Source of the DNA: Pezicula radicicola
Lineage: Eukaryota; Ascomycota; Leotiomycetes; Helotiales; Dermateaceae
Direction: 5' to 3'
Length of the DNA: 64,000 bases
Assembly: GCA_003008705.1 (NCBI GenBank)
Contig: PDUO01000056.1
Span: forward strand, 215,172 to 279,171
Below the pieces are notes generated by a model. That model ran no database searches. It was not told where the DNA came from and was given only the letters and a program-made list of their open reading frames with translations. Below are positions 34,086-45,363 of this stretch, in pieces (positions within the stretch are counted from its first letter, which is position 1; each line of letters starts with the position of its first letter). Made by a program: the position numbers and the translations under genes.

Positions 34086-35160
34086 CTATTCTATTGTATA
34101 CAAAAATACTACCTTCCTTACCGCCAACGCCCCCTCGCCCTTAAGTAGCGCGTTAACCTCACTAGGATGCACCACTAGAAATATAACCATTGTACCCCAC
34201 ATCAGAACCGAGTCAAAGATATACAAAAAGATTTCATGCGACATTAACGACCCATCTCTGCCCTGCGCATACTCAATCAACCTAAACGCACACCGTATCA
34301 AAATCAAGAAGCTAGTGCCATATAAAGCAAATATGTGTTTCTGCCAAGGGATCGCTGGTTCGCTCAAGAGCTTCTGCGTCGGTCTTCGGCGTACTCGCAG
34401 GTGGAAGATGGCGGCTGTGATAATAAAGAGGAGGAAGAAGAGGATCTGGACTACGAGTCCGCAGAGAATGATGGTCTGACCGGTATGTATTGCGGATTGG
34501 CTGTGGCCTGCCATGCTGCCAGCGCCTAGTGTTAAGAAGAAACTAGTTAGCATGCTAAACTTATCTCATATGAAGCGATAGATTTACCAATAGCTTGCGC
34601 CAGAAATGACACGACATCACCGGTGACAAAGAGTTTCGTCAGCCATCTCCTCGAAATGATAGACTGCTTCTCGCCGTGTACGAGGAGAATAATGCGGCCG
34701 AGTTCCATATAGATACTCGCAGCAAAGAGAGCGGGTGCGACGAGTAAGAGTAGATGTTGGATAATGAATGGCCCGATCGTCCAGTTTGGGGTTTCTTGGG
34801 CGGATAAAGTTCTCTGTGATTGAGGCTACTTTAGCTTCTGGACTTTGATTACACTTTTCGTGCGTTAAAGCATGGGACTTAGAAGAAACCTACAGCTATA
34901 TAGCCAGCAAATTCGACTAGAAGTCGACGTGGTTAGCATAAGTCTGAAAACAGGACTTTCCCAGGTATAAAAAGAAGCTTCATTTGCAAGTTAGTATGCT
35001 ACTTACAATAGCCACCCACTAGAAAGGGGATCAAGAACCAGGTTCGCGTTTGTACGAGCTGGTAGGTGTGGGTGAAGGTGGCAATACCAAAGAGGATGGC
35101 GAAGAAAATCGCAGCACCCACAGAAGGGTCGTAGTTGTAGAGATTGGCGGTCACGGCCAT
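34086..35160 (-). CDS. RTA1-like multi-pass membrane protein
   Basis: Four exons (35160-35007, 34916-34894, 34813-34588, 34525-34086), one of them only 23 nt, give 280 aa, the usual length of the family. Visible features are YDPSVGAAIFFAILFGIATF (helix 1), GYIARTLSAQETPNW, PALFAASIYMELGRIILLV, FVTGDVVSFLAQAIGAG (the most conserved RTA1 stretch) and FRLIEYAQGRDG near helix 6, with about seven membrane helices in total. RTA1/RSB1 proteins sit in the fungal plasma membrane and are linked to resistance to aminocholesterol and sphingoid-base export. The gene runs divergently from the Zn2Cys6 regulator at 35668, sharing a 507-bp promoter, so the regulator may control it (inference). Confidence 0.85.
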
Positions 35161-35667
35161 GGCGAAGTTGGTTCCCGCTTTCGTGCGGACAGTGAAAAAG
35201 ATTGAAGATTGAAGAGGAGTAGAACAATGAGATATAGCATGGCAGACAGACTGGAAGGACTGAGAACTTAGAAGTTTTTATATGTATTACCATTGTATCC
35301 TCCTATGGCTGAAATCAATATTATTCTCGTTCTCGCTGTCGTTGTCGTTCTTGTTGTTACCACTGTAGTTTTGATTGTCAGGGGTAAAGTCGGTTCGGGT
35401 TGCTGTTAGCTGGTCGTTAGCTGGTCGTTATTGTTCATGTTATTGCTCTCGTTCTCGTTCTCGCTTGAAACTGCCCCGTCGCTACTCGGTAATTCTTCTG
35501 CCTATGACTTCGTGTCAGACCTTGCTACTTCACCCTCTCTTCCTTCACACAACCAACGTACACTAGGGCATTGCACAACGATTCTTTGAGCTCACCAGTG
35601 GCTGTAACATTCTCTCGCCCCGCCCCAGCCTGCTCTTCACAGCCAATGCCCCGCCCCAACGCAGAAT
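35161..35667. promoter_or_regulatory. shared divergent promoter with pyrimidine-rich low-complexity DNA
   Basis: Between the divergent RTA1-like and regulator genes. 35320-35475 is rich in ttctcg/ttgtcg units and has two direct copies of agctggtcgtt (35408-35429). No clear CGG-type palindrome for a Zn2Cys6 factor was seen. Confidence 0.4.
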
Positions 35668-37054
35668 ATGGCACCACGGAGGGCACACAAGAAATCCCGA
35701 AATGGCTGTGATACATGCCGTCAACGACGTGTCAAGGTAATGTCGAATCGCTCCCACGTCCGATCAATAGAGCCGTTCACATTGCGCCTTTAATTGCTAA
35801 CGTGTTCCAGTGTGACGAACAGGGACCGCCATGTACAGGATGCGCCGTCCGCAACTTGGATTGTCAATTTACAAGGCGCCTGGCGCGAGCCCCGGCGCGG
35901 ACTGCTAATATCGAAGCGCCAACCCAGAGCCCAGAGCAGCAGCCGCAGTCTATGAGGCTGCTTGAACTAGAGCTCCTGCATTACTATTCGACGAGAACGT
36001 ACCAAGGCTTTGCCTTGTTGTCACATGACCAGGCGCTCTGGCAAGTCTTCACAGTCGAGGAAGCCTTGAAGTTCGACTTTCTCATGAAAGAGATCTTCGC
36101 CTTAGCTGCTCTACATAAAGCTACCGAGACGCCGGAGTTAGCCTTGAAATACGTCAATCATGCTTTGGAATATCAAAATGAAGCCTTGGCACTTTCCCGC
36201 GATGCACTTTTAAATATTAACCAGGAGAATAGTGGTGCTGTTTTTATCTTCTCCATCATGACGATGATCTTTGCGATTGTTCCGCCTGAGTCGGTGCCGA
36301 CGATAAATATCAAGGGTCCTTTGGAGAATATCCTTGTGCTTTTCGAGTTTCAGAAAGGCACGGCCTCGCTCGCAAGTAAGTCTCGTTTTAAATAAACAAG
36401 CCGTTGTAGTTTCCTTAAGTAGTGCCTGTAAGCTTCAGAGACCAGGCCTCCTATAAAGCGTCGCCCGTATCTGTATTCGAATTCTGAACGCCAATAACTA
36501 ATCTTGAGCATTTTTTGTCTATAGATATCTGCAAAAACTGGCTCGAATCGGGCCCTTTTCGATGGATTTTCGGGCCGAAATCCCCAAACAACACTGTCGG
36601 CACCGATGACAACTTTAACGCAGCTCTCACGCGCCTGGAAGAGCTAAACAACGACTATACTACCACCGACACTAGCAGCCCTGCGATCTTCTCCCACGCT
36701 ATCAGCAGCCTCTCATTCTGCTCTGTCGGCAGTAAAGGCCGTATCTTGGCCTGGCTCGCTATGGCAGGGCAAGATTTCTTGACCAAACTGAAAGAGGATG
36801 AGCCTATGGCGCTGCTCATTCTACTGCATTGGGCAGTGCTACTCGAGACATTAGGTGAACTCTGGTGGGCCAGGAATGCGGGGAAGAGGTTGGTTGAGGA
36901 TGTGGCGGCGGTTTTAGAGAAGGTTGCCCTCAGCTCTAGTTGTGGCCATGAGCCAAGGTGGGCCGAGGCAGTTGGGTGGGCGATGTGGGCGGCTGGAGTT
37001 GGAGGCGGTGGCGAGGGCGCGATGGTGGTGGAGGCCGTGGAGGTGGCTAGGTAA
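35668..37054 (+). CDS. Zn(2)-C6 fungal transcription factor
   Basis: Three exons (35668-35736, 35811-36375, 36525-37054) give 387 aa. The first intron splits the zinc cluster exactly: GCDTCRQRRVK joins CDEQGPPCTGC and a sixth Cys follows. Cys14, 17, 24, 31, 34 and 41 form the complete binuclear zinc cluster that binds CGG-type DNA sites. The rest resembles the C-terminal domain of Upc2-like/sterol-regulator-type fungal factors (LELLHYYSTRTYQGF, DFLMKEIFALAALHK). Intron 2 is 149 nt with a CTAAT branch. The last 40 residues are Gly/Ala-rich, an unusual ending. Acts in the nucleus; targets unknown, the divergent RTA1-like gene being the obvious candidate. Confidence 0.85.
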
Positions 37055-37324
37055 AAGGCGCCACAAAACTTATCAAGTCCGGTAAGCCAAGTTCAAGGAC
37101 CAGAGGACCAAGAGCGTAAAAAGGGAAACACCCTCAAACCTGGCTCCAGACGGACGCGCATTCCAGGACGGGGAGGAAATTCCCTTATCTCCTTCACCTA
37201 TCGATCAGCTTCGCTATAGTGGGGATTAATTAAGTACCAAAGTTACCTTCTACCTTACATTCAAATTCCACGAAATTCTAGCAATTTATAAGGAATAATC
37301 CTTTCGACTGCTGGAAAGCTCAAT

Positions 37325-38979
37325 TTTAAACGAGTGTTCTTTGCCTGACTTGTATCTTGGCCTTACTGACTTCTTCCAAGATGACCAAAAGTTCTGCATC
37401 TTGCCCTTGACGGTAGACTGTAGTCATAACCCTTTCTGAATACGTGAAGGAAGCTCCATCGTCTCCCAATTTCTGTTGTATACTGTGCTTGCAACTTCCT
37501 TTCCCCATGTCGGAAAACAATTAGACGATTCCAATATGTCCGAGATGATGGTAAGACATAGGTCAACTGTGATTGGCTTATACTCGAAGGCGCTTACTGG
37601 ATCCACAACCGGGCAATTACCGTCTTTGCTTGACACAGCATTGATATTGATGGCACTAGAAGTAAGAATTTTCGTTGTATCTTACTTAGAGCTCGTTACT
37701 ATGTCAACTATAATTCCCCAAGCAGTCTTTTCGAAGAAAAACGAAAGAAAGGAAAAGTAAAAGAAGAATTAGAATAAGTTGATTTCTAGGGACTTTTCTC
37801 TAATCTCCAACTACTGGATTCGCTGCTGTAATTAAAGTACCACTGCGTCAGTAAGCACTGTATCCCCTTGAAACAATGGATCTTTCCAGTCCATGCTTTT
37901 AAGCGAGGTAAATACAAAGGTTGTACCGCTTAATGAGGACTGAAAAGACTTATGAGTATGTTTTGAGTTTAATAATGAGTCCTGGGTGGAATTTCATAAG
38001 ATATTAATCTTTGATAAAGAGCAAGGGGGTTTTCGGTGAAGTTGCTAACTTTAACTCACAGTCAGTACAATCTGCTATTGGGATGTACTGTACAAAATTT
38101 ATCTTACTGGCGTCAGAAGTCTCATCGAGACGACAGGAGGGTCTAGTATTCTTGCTGATGGACCTAGACTAAGATCACAAGTGGCCATGTTTATTTGGTA
38201 AGTCTTACACCCATCCTTGTTTTCATCTCTGATGCGAGTCATAGGTACGACACCACAATAGCCATGATAGCTAGAGAGAATCCCGAACTTCCTCTTTCAT
38301 ATCTTGAGAATATCCTCCGACACAGTAGAAATGATAAATGGTCCTTCTACGATCTTACAGGTTGTGCCGAGGAGCTCATTATAGCGATGGTTAAACTCGC
38401 TAGACTTGCTCCCCAGAATGAGATTGCAGTATCAAACGAATGGTTGATATTTGATTGTGCTGCAGGTTGATGAGGTTGAGGAAGTCATCAAAGAATGGCC
38501 GAACCCCCATCATATACTTACAACTGAAAGCGGTGATGAAGAAAAGCTCAACGCAATAAAGGGTCAGTATCACTGTGCTGAGGCATGGAGATCTTCACTA
38601 CTTCTTTACATTGCACGCGTATTCAGATGGAAGCGGACTTGTGCTGTGCCAAGCGTAATTGGCCACACAGCGAGAATCGTCCTCGATCATGTGCGCTATA
38701 TTCCTCGGTCTTCAGTCATACAAAAACAGCTCTTGCTTCCCGTATTCTTTGCTGCTGCTGAAATCCGGAAACAACATGATCGAGAAATTTGCTATCGAGT
38801 ATTGCTGGTGGTGGACTCAACGCTCCGGATTCTTGGTGTTCGCTAGTGTGGAGACCATGCTTGAAGATATTTGGAAGCAGCATGAGATGGAGAACACTTC
38901 AAACTTTTGGTGGGACATTTTACTTAGCGAAAGAAGAAAGTCTTACGGTGTTCCTGCTCCTCAGATCCTTCTAGGATGA
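37325..38979 (+). pseudogene. second Zn2Cys6-type regulator, C-terminal relic
   Basis: The plus strand carries the effector domain (Fungal_trans_2/DUF3468 type) of a C6 regulator without its zinc cluster. It reads VDCSHNPF, stop, REGSSIVSQFLLYTVLATSF, then LLDTALILMALE. LYKIYLTGVRSLIETTGG is spliced (38200-38246) to YDTTIAMIARENPELPL. AEAWRSSLLLYIARVF and IPRSSVIQKQLLLPVFFAAA follow. A frame change near 38790 leads to FAIEYCWWWTQRSGFLVF and NFWWDILLSERR. The 5' end is missing, with a TGA near 37427 and one frameshift. Distinct in family from the intact regulator just upstream. Confidence 0.65.
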
Positions 38980-39181
38980 AACATTTCTGCTAATAGCGGC
39001 TCAATAAGAAATCTTTCCTCGATCCGTAGGGTGACGGCAAAATGATTTTCAAAGCTGGGGAATAGCTACCAATTTTGATTCAGTAGTTACATGGTCTATT
39101 TCAAAATATGTGATAGCAATTATTGGCCTTATCACTCCTCAATGTTGAAGTGAAAGAAGGTATTGCCCCCTTTCTGCTCGC
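38980..39181. other. short gene-free gap
   Basis: 3' flank of the regulator relic; nothing recognised. Confidence 0.4.
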
Positions 39182-39890
39182 TGTGCCGACGATTTCATAA
39201 ATCGCTTAATTCGTGAATCGGTTTTAGATTTAGTAAAACACAGATTAGCTTCGTTAAATTCAGTAGACAGCCTATAACTGCAGGGCTTACAGAGGCCTAT
39301 TGTATAGCCTATCGGGGCGCTAAGGCCCTATAATTTAGGTAGTTAACTAAGGTAGTCTTAGAAAGTATTAACTACCTACGAAAAGATAGAGTAAGGGATA
39401 AAGTACTTATACTACTATTATATTATTAGGCTCATTTACTACACTGTTATAGGTATTTACTAATTTATAAATTATATATTATGGAAATATAGAACAGGTA
39501 ATGCTACGAGTAGTACTCTGAGTGAGGCCTCAGGTAGACCCGAACAAGGTCTAACTATAGGCTAGAACTACTATTACCTAATACTCTATATAGTGAGGCT
39601 TCTGGCTATATATTGTAGAGTAGTCCAATTCAACCTAGTGTTACCAACCCCAAGTGCTATGTCTGACGCTATTTGAACCCATTCCTACTTCCTGTATTAC
39701 TAGTAACAGGTCACCCCTTTCAATAATATAGATTATTAACTTAAATATTATTATAGAACAGATATAATAAATGCCTTCTTAATTGTTTACTTAAGAGTAA
39801 GGAAGGAAAAGAGGGGTGCTACTATTAATAAAGCTCATAATTCTTAATATGATAGCGTGAATTTAAGCGACTCATGAACTCCTTGGTACA
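39182..39890. mobile_element. 709-bp MITE-like element with degenerate terminal inverted repeats
   Basis: The left end (39182-39209, TGTGCCGACGATTTCATAAA and onward) and the reverse complement of the right end (39863-39890, TGTACCAAGGAGTTCATGAG and onward) match at 22 of 28 positions, and both continue to TCGCTTAA. Most mismatches are transitions. The flanks share TCGC (39178-39181 and 39891-39894), a possible 4-bp target duplication. The inside is AT-rich, non-coding and full of stops. A third copy of the terminus lies at 50204. It looks like a non-autonomous DNA transposon eroded by C-to-T change. Confidence 0.6.
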
Positions 39891-40237
39891 TCGCTTATTC
39901 GTTGCAGATTACGAGCGAGCAAGCGAGAGTGGTTGGGTGCAGATTAGGTTGGTTGGTCCTTTGCTTATCTCTCCTTCCTAGGTAGGAAATAGCCTTCGGT
40001 CGTCATTCTCTCTACGGCCAACCCCACGAATAATCAGTGGGCTTCTGTCGGGCCTTGATATGCAGTCTTTTGTGGTACGGCGCATCAGCATCAGCACTAA
40101 CTAGTGCAGAATGATATCATTGTCTACTTGGGGGTTCTTAGTTAGAGATCTTTATTTTGGAAACAGCGTGTTCTTACTCTGATTTATGGACCCTTCTCTA
40201 CAGTCTTCCTTGTCCACAATTTTGTAACATAGCAATC
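39891..40237. other. upstream region of the dioxygenase gene
   Basis: No coding signal. Includes the presumed promoter; no clear TATA box was fixed. Confidence 0.4.
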
Positions 40238-41342
40238 ATGGCTCCATACCTTGGACTTGCTCATACAAACCCTTCAAGCTACGATAATAGCAAAGCTGAA
40301 CCAACACCGCCTGCTAAAGATGAGAAAACAGCCGAAGCACTTAAAGCACAATTGCCGAAAGTTCGGTCCTTGGACGCGAATACATGTACCGTAGACGAGA
40401 TCGTTGATGCCCTCAAGATCGCGGGGGGTGTTGTTATTCGCAATGCCGTCTCTCATGTTGCTCTTGATCAAATTGAGAGTGAGTTTTCTACCAAAACGAA
40501 AAAGAAACGAGTTCAAAACATTGATAAAGACTTTTAGAGGATATGCGCCCTTTTCTGAATAAAGATACGCCTTGGGAAGGTGATTTCTTTCCCAAAGAGA
40601 CTCGTCGTGCATACGGTCCCTCGGCCGCTCTCCTACCTGTGCTAAAGAATTCATTATGCACCCTCTGTACCAAGCAACGTGCAAAAAATTCCTAACTACG
40701 AAGAACTGGTTCTGGTCTGGTGATCAAAAGACCTACGCAGTCTCCAAACCGCAGATTATGAACACCGTCTGTTTTTCCATCTCCCCACGAGCTCATAAAC
40801 AGCCATTGCATCGTGACGACTGGTGCTACCACGTCGTCGCAGAGAAGGCAGACGTATATCCAGAAGATCTGCAACGTGACACGGGACTTGGTTGGTTCAT
40901 AGCCGCTAAAGACGCAACATTTGAGAATGGTTGTACGCGTTTCATTCCCGGTAGTCATTTATGGGAACATGAGCGTCAGCCCGACGATGCGCTCGTATCT
41001 TATGCCGAGCTGAAAAAAGGTGATGCGTTCATGATGTTTGCTAGCTGCTACCATGGGGGTGGTGCTAATACGACTACGGACGAGGAGAGGTTGCTTTTCA
41101 GTTGTTTTATGACACGGGGATGGTTGAGACAAGAGGAGAATCATTATTTGGCATTTTCGAGGGAGGAGACTTTGGCCATGCCGAAGGAGGTGCAGAAGGT
41201 GGCTGGCTATGCTCTCAGTGAGCCGTACTTGGGCTGGGTAGATAGTGCGGACGTAAGTACTTTCATTGGAAGTAGGAGACCAAAGCTAATTATGGAGCTT
41301 GCAGCCTATGGTGGTTTTGGACCCTTCAGTCAAAGTAAGTGA
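40238..41342 (+). pseudogene. phytanoyl-CoA dioxygenase (PhyH)-like gene with one frameshift
   Basis: Exon 1 starts at MAPYLGLAHTNPS (40238) and contains GGVVIRNAVSHVALDQIE. An intron (40479-40537, GTGAGT to TTTAG) leads to RPFLNKDTPWEGDFFPKETR. At about 40605-40625 the frame shifts by one base to SLGRSPTCAKEFIMHPLYQ. From there it is open to 41342: TKNWFWSGDQKTYAVSKPQ, QPLHRDDWCYH (HxD of the iron site), GLGWFIAAKDATFENGCTRF, PGSHLWEHER and ASCYHGGGANTT (distal His). This is the Fe(II)/2-oxoglutarate family, close to fungal secondary-metabolite hydroxylases. A GTAAGT-to-CAG gap at 41338-41390 suggests a further exon to about 41510. The single frameshift means either a recent pseudogene or a sequencing error. 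Confidence 0.8.
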
Positions 41343-41612
41343 CCTCGAGAATCCCTATTATGGAACAAATTAATACTCACTGTTGCTCAGGGAAACCAAG
41401 ACATGGTCACGGATGCGGAGACAGCTATCACAGTTTGAGAATAACAATTTTGTGGCCTTGCCTTTGTAGATTGGAATACATACACAGAGAATTGTCTTTT
41501 CGAGATTTTTGAATCAATACACTTACTTGACTGTGCCGCCTTGACCTAAAATAAAATCTTCAGAACCCATGTTGCGAACAAGGGAGATCTGCAAACAATC
41601 ACAAGTGATACT

Positions 41613-43905
41613 CTACAAAGCTGTAAAACCTCCCTTCCCTCTCCTGACAAACTCTCTCAACACATTGTCCGTAAGTCTTGCCACATTGTTCTCGTAATTG
41701 TCCCAAGCAAGACTGCTGTACCAATTGATAGATCCAACAGAGAAGACCCCACCGCCAGCACTCGTCTCATAAAAAGTCATGTCACTACGAACCTTGTCGC
41801 AAGTGGTCCCTAACGTATTAACCAAAGGAAACATGATCTCCTCGTTGAAAACCCCAAACAGATCACTGTGTCCCGTGCTTGTGGCTAACAAGACCGTATT
41901 GTAAGGAGATCCGAGATCAAAATCAAGTCGATCAATCTCATCACCACTCGCTCCACCGCCGAACCCATGCACTCCAATAAGCTCGCCTTTCTCTACATTT
42001 ATACCATCAAATATCCACTTGTAAGGTCCAGATATACCTTCTTCTGTAGCTGCGTATGGCACACCCGGGCCCCTTCCACAGGCAGCACTACCAATGCCAA
42101 AAAGATAGTTCGGGGCCCTTCCACGGCTACGCCAAAGACCACCTTGATGGCCATTTAGACTGTGAATATGTTCGCCAGCGGGAAGACCGAAGGTGCGGCA
42201 TCCTTGATCACCTCGTCTAACCTCCATACGCCATGGTCGGAGTGGATCTGTAACAGAAGTCCAATAGAAACCATTGCCTCCGAGATACATTATGTTCCCG
42301 CCATTCTTTGCAAATGCACTGTATGCATTAAGAGATTCTAAAGATGGATACTCTGGATGACACCCTGTGATGATAACGTCAAAGTCTTTGATTGCTTTGT
42401 AACCGCCGATATGTAAATCGTGATCAGTGACAATGTCGTAAGGAATACCTGAACGTTCGAGGAAGCCTATCATTAAGAGGTCGGCACTGAATTCTCTAGG
42501 TCTATGAAAACCCCAATGAACATAACCGGGCCTGACATTGAGGATGGGACGCTTTGAACTCGAGAAGGTACAGCCAGAACCATCCAAATGAGCATCATAC
42601 ATAGAAAGTCCAAGATCAGATCTCTTGACCATGAGTTTGTAATTGTCGTCCTCGAGAATTTCCGATCCACCGGGCACCTCCATATGGGTGGGCTTACTCT
42701 CATCGTACATGCGTTCATTGGCATAAGCCAAGTAAGTAAAAGTAGAGAGAACCATTGCAACCCTGGCTTCTGATGCTCGATTTGGCCGCACAAAAAAGGT
42801 GATCATATCCCGTGTTCCATCTTTTGTTTTGACCTCAACAGCATAAGCTCCAGAATGAGCTACTGATGGAACAACGACAGAGAAGTCTGTTGTCCAGTTT
42901 GCATCATCCAGGTCGTCCTCATGGAAATGGATGGCTCCATACCCATAAGTAGCTTTTGTCCAATCTGGCTCACACCCGTCCCAGTCATACCCTTTAACAG
43001 CCCTTGTGGGAGCATTGACTAGGATGCCATGGTGAGCAGCACCTGACTTATCAACATTCGTGTCACTGGATATCGCAGCAGAAAAGTCGTATTTTGCAAT
43101 GACGGAAGTTGACGAACCAAATGTCTTGAATGAAGGAGAGTCTAGCCTTCCGTTGAAGAAGCGTGTAGGGATCAGAGAAGACGAGACGGTACTCTCGAAG
43201 AGACCTGCAGCAAAGAGGAGAGGTACTCCACTGTTGAGCAACCCTGGGCTAGACAATATATGCTCGGTCACTTCTGCGACTGGGGTTTTCTCAGCCAAGC
43301 GGTTGATTTGCTGCACTGTTGCCGTGAACTTATGTCCAATAAGTTTGAAGTCGATTTTCAACCATCGCCAACGACGAACTACAAAGGAGCTCTGAATAAC
43401 TTGAATTTTAACTCCAGTTCCCAGCCAAAACTGCAATCTTGAGTCTGTCCCTAACACCACAGCAAAGCCGCTCTTAAGAGTGATATTAAGAGTGGATATG
43501 AGTGTTTGAATATTGTCAGCATCTAGTAGATATGGCTGAGCGTAGAATTCTGCTTCTAGGCCTTCGTTTCCACTAGCATTAAAACGTAGGTTAGACCAGT
43601 CATCTACTCGTGCGTAAGAGCCTGGACAAGCAGATTTGAAGACACCATTTGTGTGATTGCTAAAATAGGCCTCGGGAATTTCCTGTTCTTGTACTGGCGG
43701 AGCATGAGGTCCTGTGTGTCCCTGGATGAGGCGAACTAGCCGATGGGAGTAGTTAGCTTCCGTGGAGGAGACCTTGAATAGCTATCAGGACAACTGATTC
43801 ACATGATGAATGTTAATAACTTCTTACCTTAACTTCAACGGTATCTCCAGGCGAAACGATCCATGGGTCTGCGTACCCGATGATTTCTGTTAACTTTTCT
43901 GACAT
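41613..43905 (-). CDS. N,N-dimethylformamidase large (beta) subunit-like protein
   Basis: Two exons (43905-43828, 43772-41613) with a 55-nt intron give 745 aa, near the length of the bacterial large subunit (DmfA2). The N-terminus (EIIGYADPWIVSPGDTVEVK) matches the family start. A concanavalin-like domain follows (about 60-240). The core has HPEYPSLESLNAYSAFAKNG, NIMYLGGNGFYWTSV and PWRMEVRRGDQG, then GFGGGASGDEIDRLDFDLGS. The Paracoccus enzyme is known to use a mononuclear iron held by two Tyr and one Glu. Tyr529 of the GGNGFYW motif and Glu543 of the MEVRRG motif are candidate ligands here (inference). The bacterial enzyme also needs a small alpha subunit, which I do not see nearby. Likely an amidohydrolase; substrate unknown. 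Convergent with the PhyH gene, 270 bp apart. Confidence 0.85.
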
Positions 43906-44662
43906 GATCTGGAATGGAGCTTGCTAACGAAGCACAATATAACGGCAACTTTCAAATTTCACTTGTTGGCGTTATTAGGATGCCTCAAAAATTATGAATG
44001 GAGTGGAAAGTTCGAGAGCGTTGAATTAGCATACTGTTTCCCTTTAGGTTCTATAAGACTAAATAGACTTTCCGAATATTCCGGTGCCCAAGGCAAATTT
44101 CTAAGCACCATTTTCTGACATGCTCACTGCCTACCCCTACCTACAGTACCTGATATAGAGGTGAATATGCGGTAAGCTATTCCCGATTCGGTTGGTGGTG
44201 TTTTCAACACAAAGTAGACCTCGATTCCGTAGAAACTAGACAACTACAATACAACCCCATCTTGAACCCGTTTTCGACGTATCCCCCTTGTTTTCTGTAC
44301 CCTTCGCAATTGATCGGAGGAAGCATGGAACCTTGATCAACCGTTGGCTTCACTGAAGGCCTGTGAAATTTTACGACTGATTCGATCGAACGCTCAGAAT
44401 CTAGCAAAGGTAAAAGCTGATTACCTCCGTATTTGGGGACAAAGTTCGTAAGCACTTAACAACTCGTGATATATTACAACTGTACGGTAGGACCAGTCCA
44501 TAGAAAAGGCTTGTAGAAATTTCAGCTATTATAATAATCTAGCGATAAAACTAGAGGTGAATTCTTTTGAAGTCTACCCTTCGCAGTACATGTTAAATCT
44601 CATTGGAAGCTTTAGCCACAGACTGTACTTGACAAAGCAGTTCTCAGACAATCGCGGCCTCT
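43906..44662. other. upstream region of the dimethylformamidase-like gene with a dispersed repeat
   Basis: Promoter side of the gene ending at 41613. Holds the second copy of the 83-bp repeat (44218-44299). A minus-strand ORF across it (44204-44455) shares the YRKQGGYVE frame with the 19.8-kb copy but is otherwise unrecognised. Confidence 0.45.
44218..44299 (+). repeat. 82-bp dispersed repeat, copy 2
   Basis: Matches 19827-19909 at about 75 positions in the same orientation. Flanks of the two copies do not match. Confidence 0.75.
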
Positions 44663-45363
44663 TCAAGGACAAGATCTCCCACTTTCATCATCTTCCCCCT
44701 CTACCAAGGCCTCATTTTGGGTAGTGAAATGGCCTGATTTCAAGTCTTTGAACTTGAATGCACGAGGATGCTTCTCGCCAATGATGGACCCGTCCGTAAA
44801 AGCACCCACAAAGATTATAGGGTTATAAAGTTATTCGCAAAAGATATGTATATCTCATCGGAATTTATGAGAACCTTCCCATTCAAGGCATTCTCCTTGG
44901 CTCGGATGCGAAATCGGGTGCGGGAAGTCGCTGAAACCCACATCATCACACCGGACTCTTTACCTTCTTCGTTGATAGCCCAGTACATCTTAGGGTTATT
45001 TTTTGAGCGGATATAATATCTATGATCATCGTTAACAAATCCACAAGGAGAAAATAATTCCGAGGGACTCACGTGTTTCCGCTAATGTAAATTTGTGACT
45101 TGTTCGGAATGATGTCAATGGTATGACCACCAAGGTCGTTGAGGAGAGTGACCATGACTTTGTTTGTGAATTGTTTGGCCTGGTTAGCGTTGTTGACTGT
45201 TGTCTCAACATTCGTCGACGTGAAAGTGTACTATTCGGGACTGAGTCGTTCGAATCCCAGATTCATGGGTTGCACAGTTCGCCATCATTCATCAATGACA
45301 TTGACACTTGGCGCCGCAAGCAAATATCGACTGTTATTGGTGTTAGAGCTCTGTGATAATTAG
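44663..45363 (-). pseudogene. unrecognised relic with lectin-like beta-strand character
   Basis: Minus-strand pieces read NQAKQFTNKVMVTLLNDLGG and IDIIPNKSQIYISGN, then a GTGAGT-to-ATAG intron (45074-45021). The next exon reads YYIRSKNNPKMYWAINEEGK, SATSRTRFRIRAKEN and GKVLINSDEIYIS. After a one-base break near 44825 comes IIFVGAFTDGSIIGEKHPRA and FKDLKSGHFTTQNEALVEGE to a stop at 44663. Repeated short beta-strand patterns recall beta-trefoil proteins, but I cannot name the family. The frameshift and an unclear 5' end suggest decay. Confidence 0.4.

Noticed and set aside
45245..45262. B-box-like gttcgaatccc
   Set aside because: No pairing T-stem and no A-box upstream; it lies within the protein relic.
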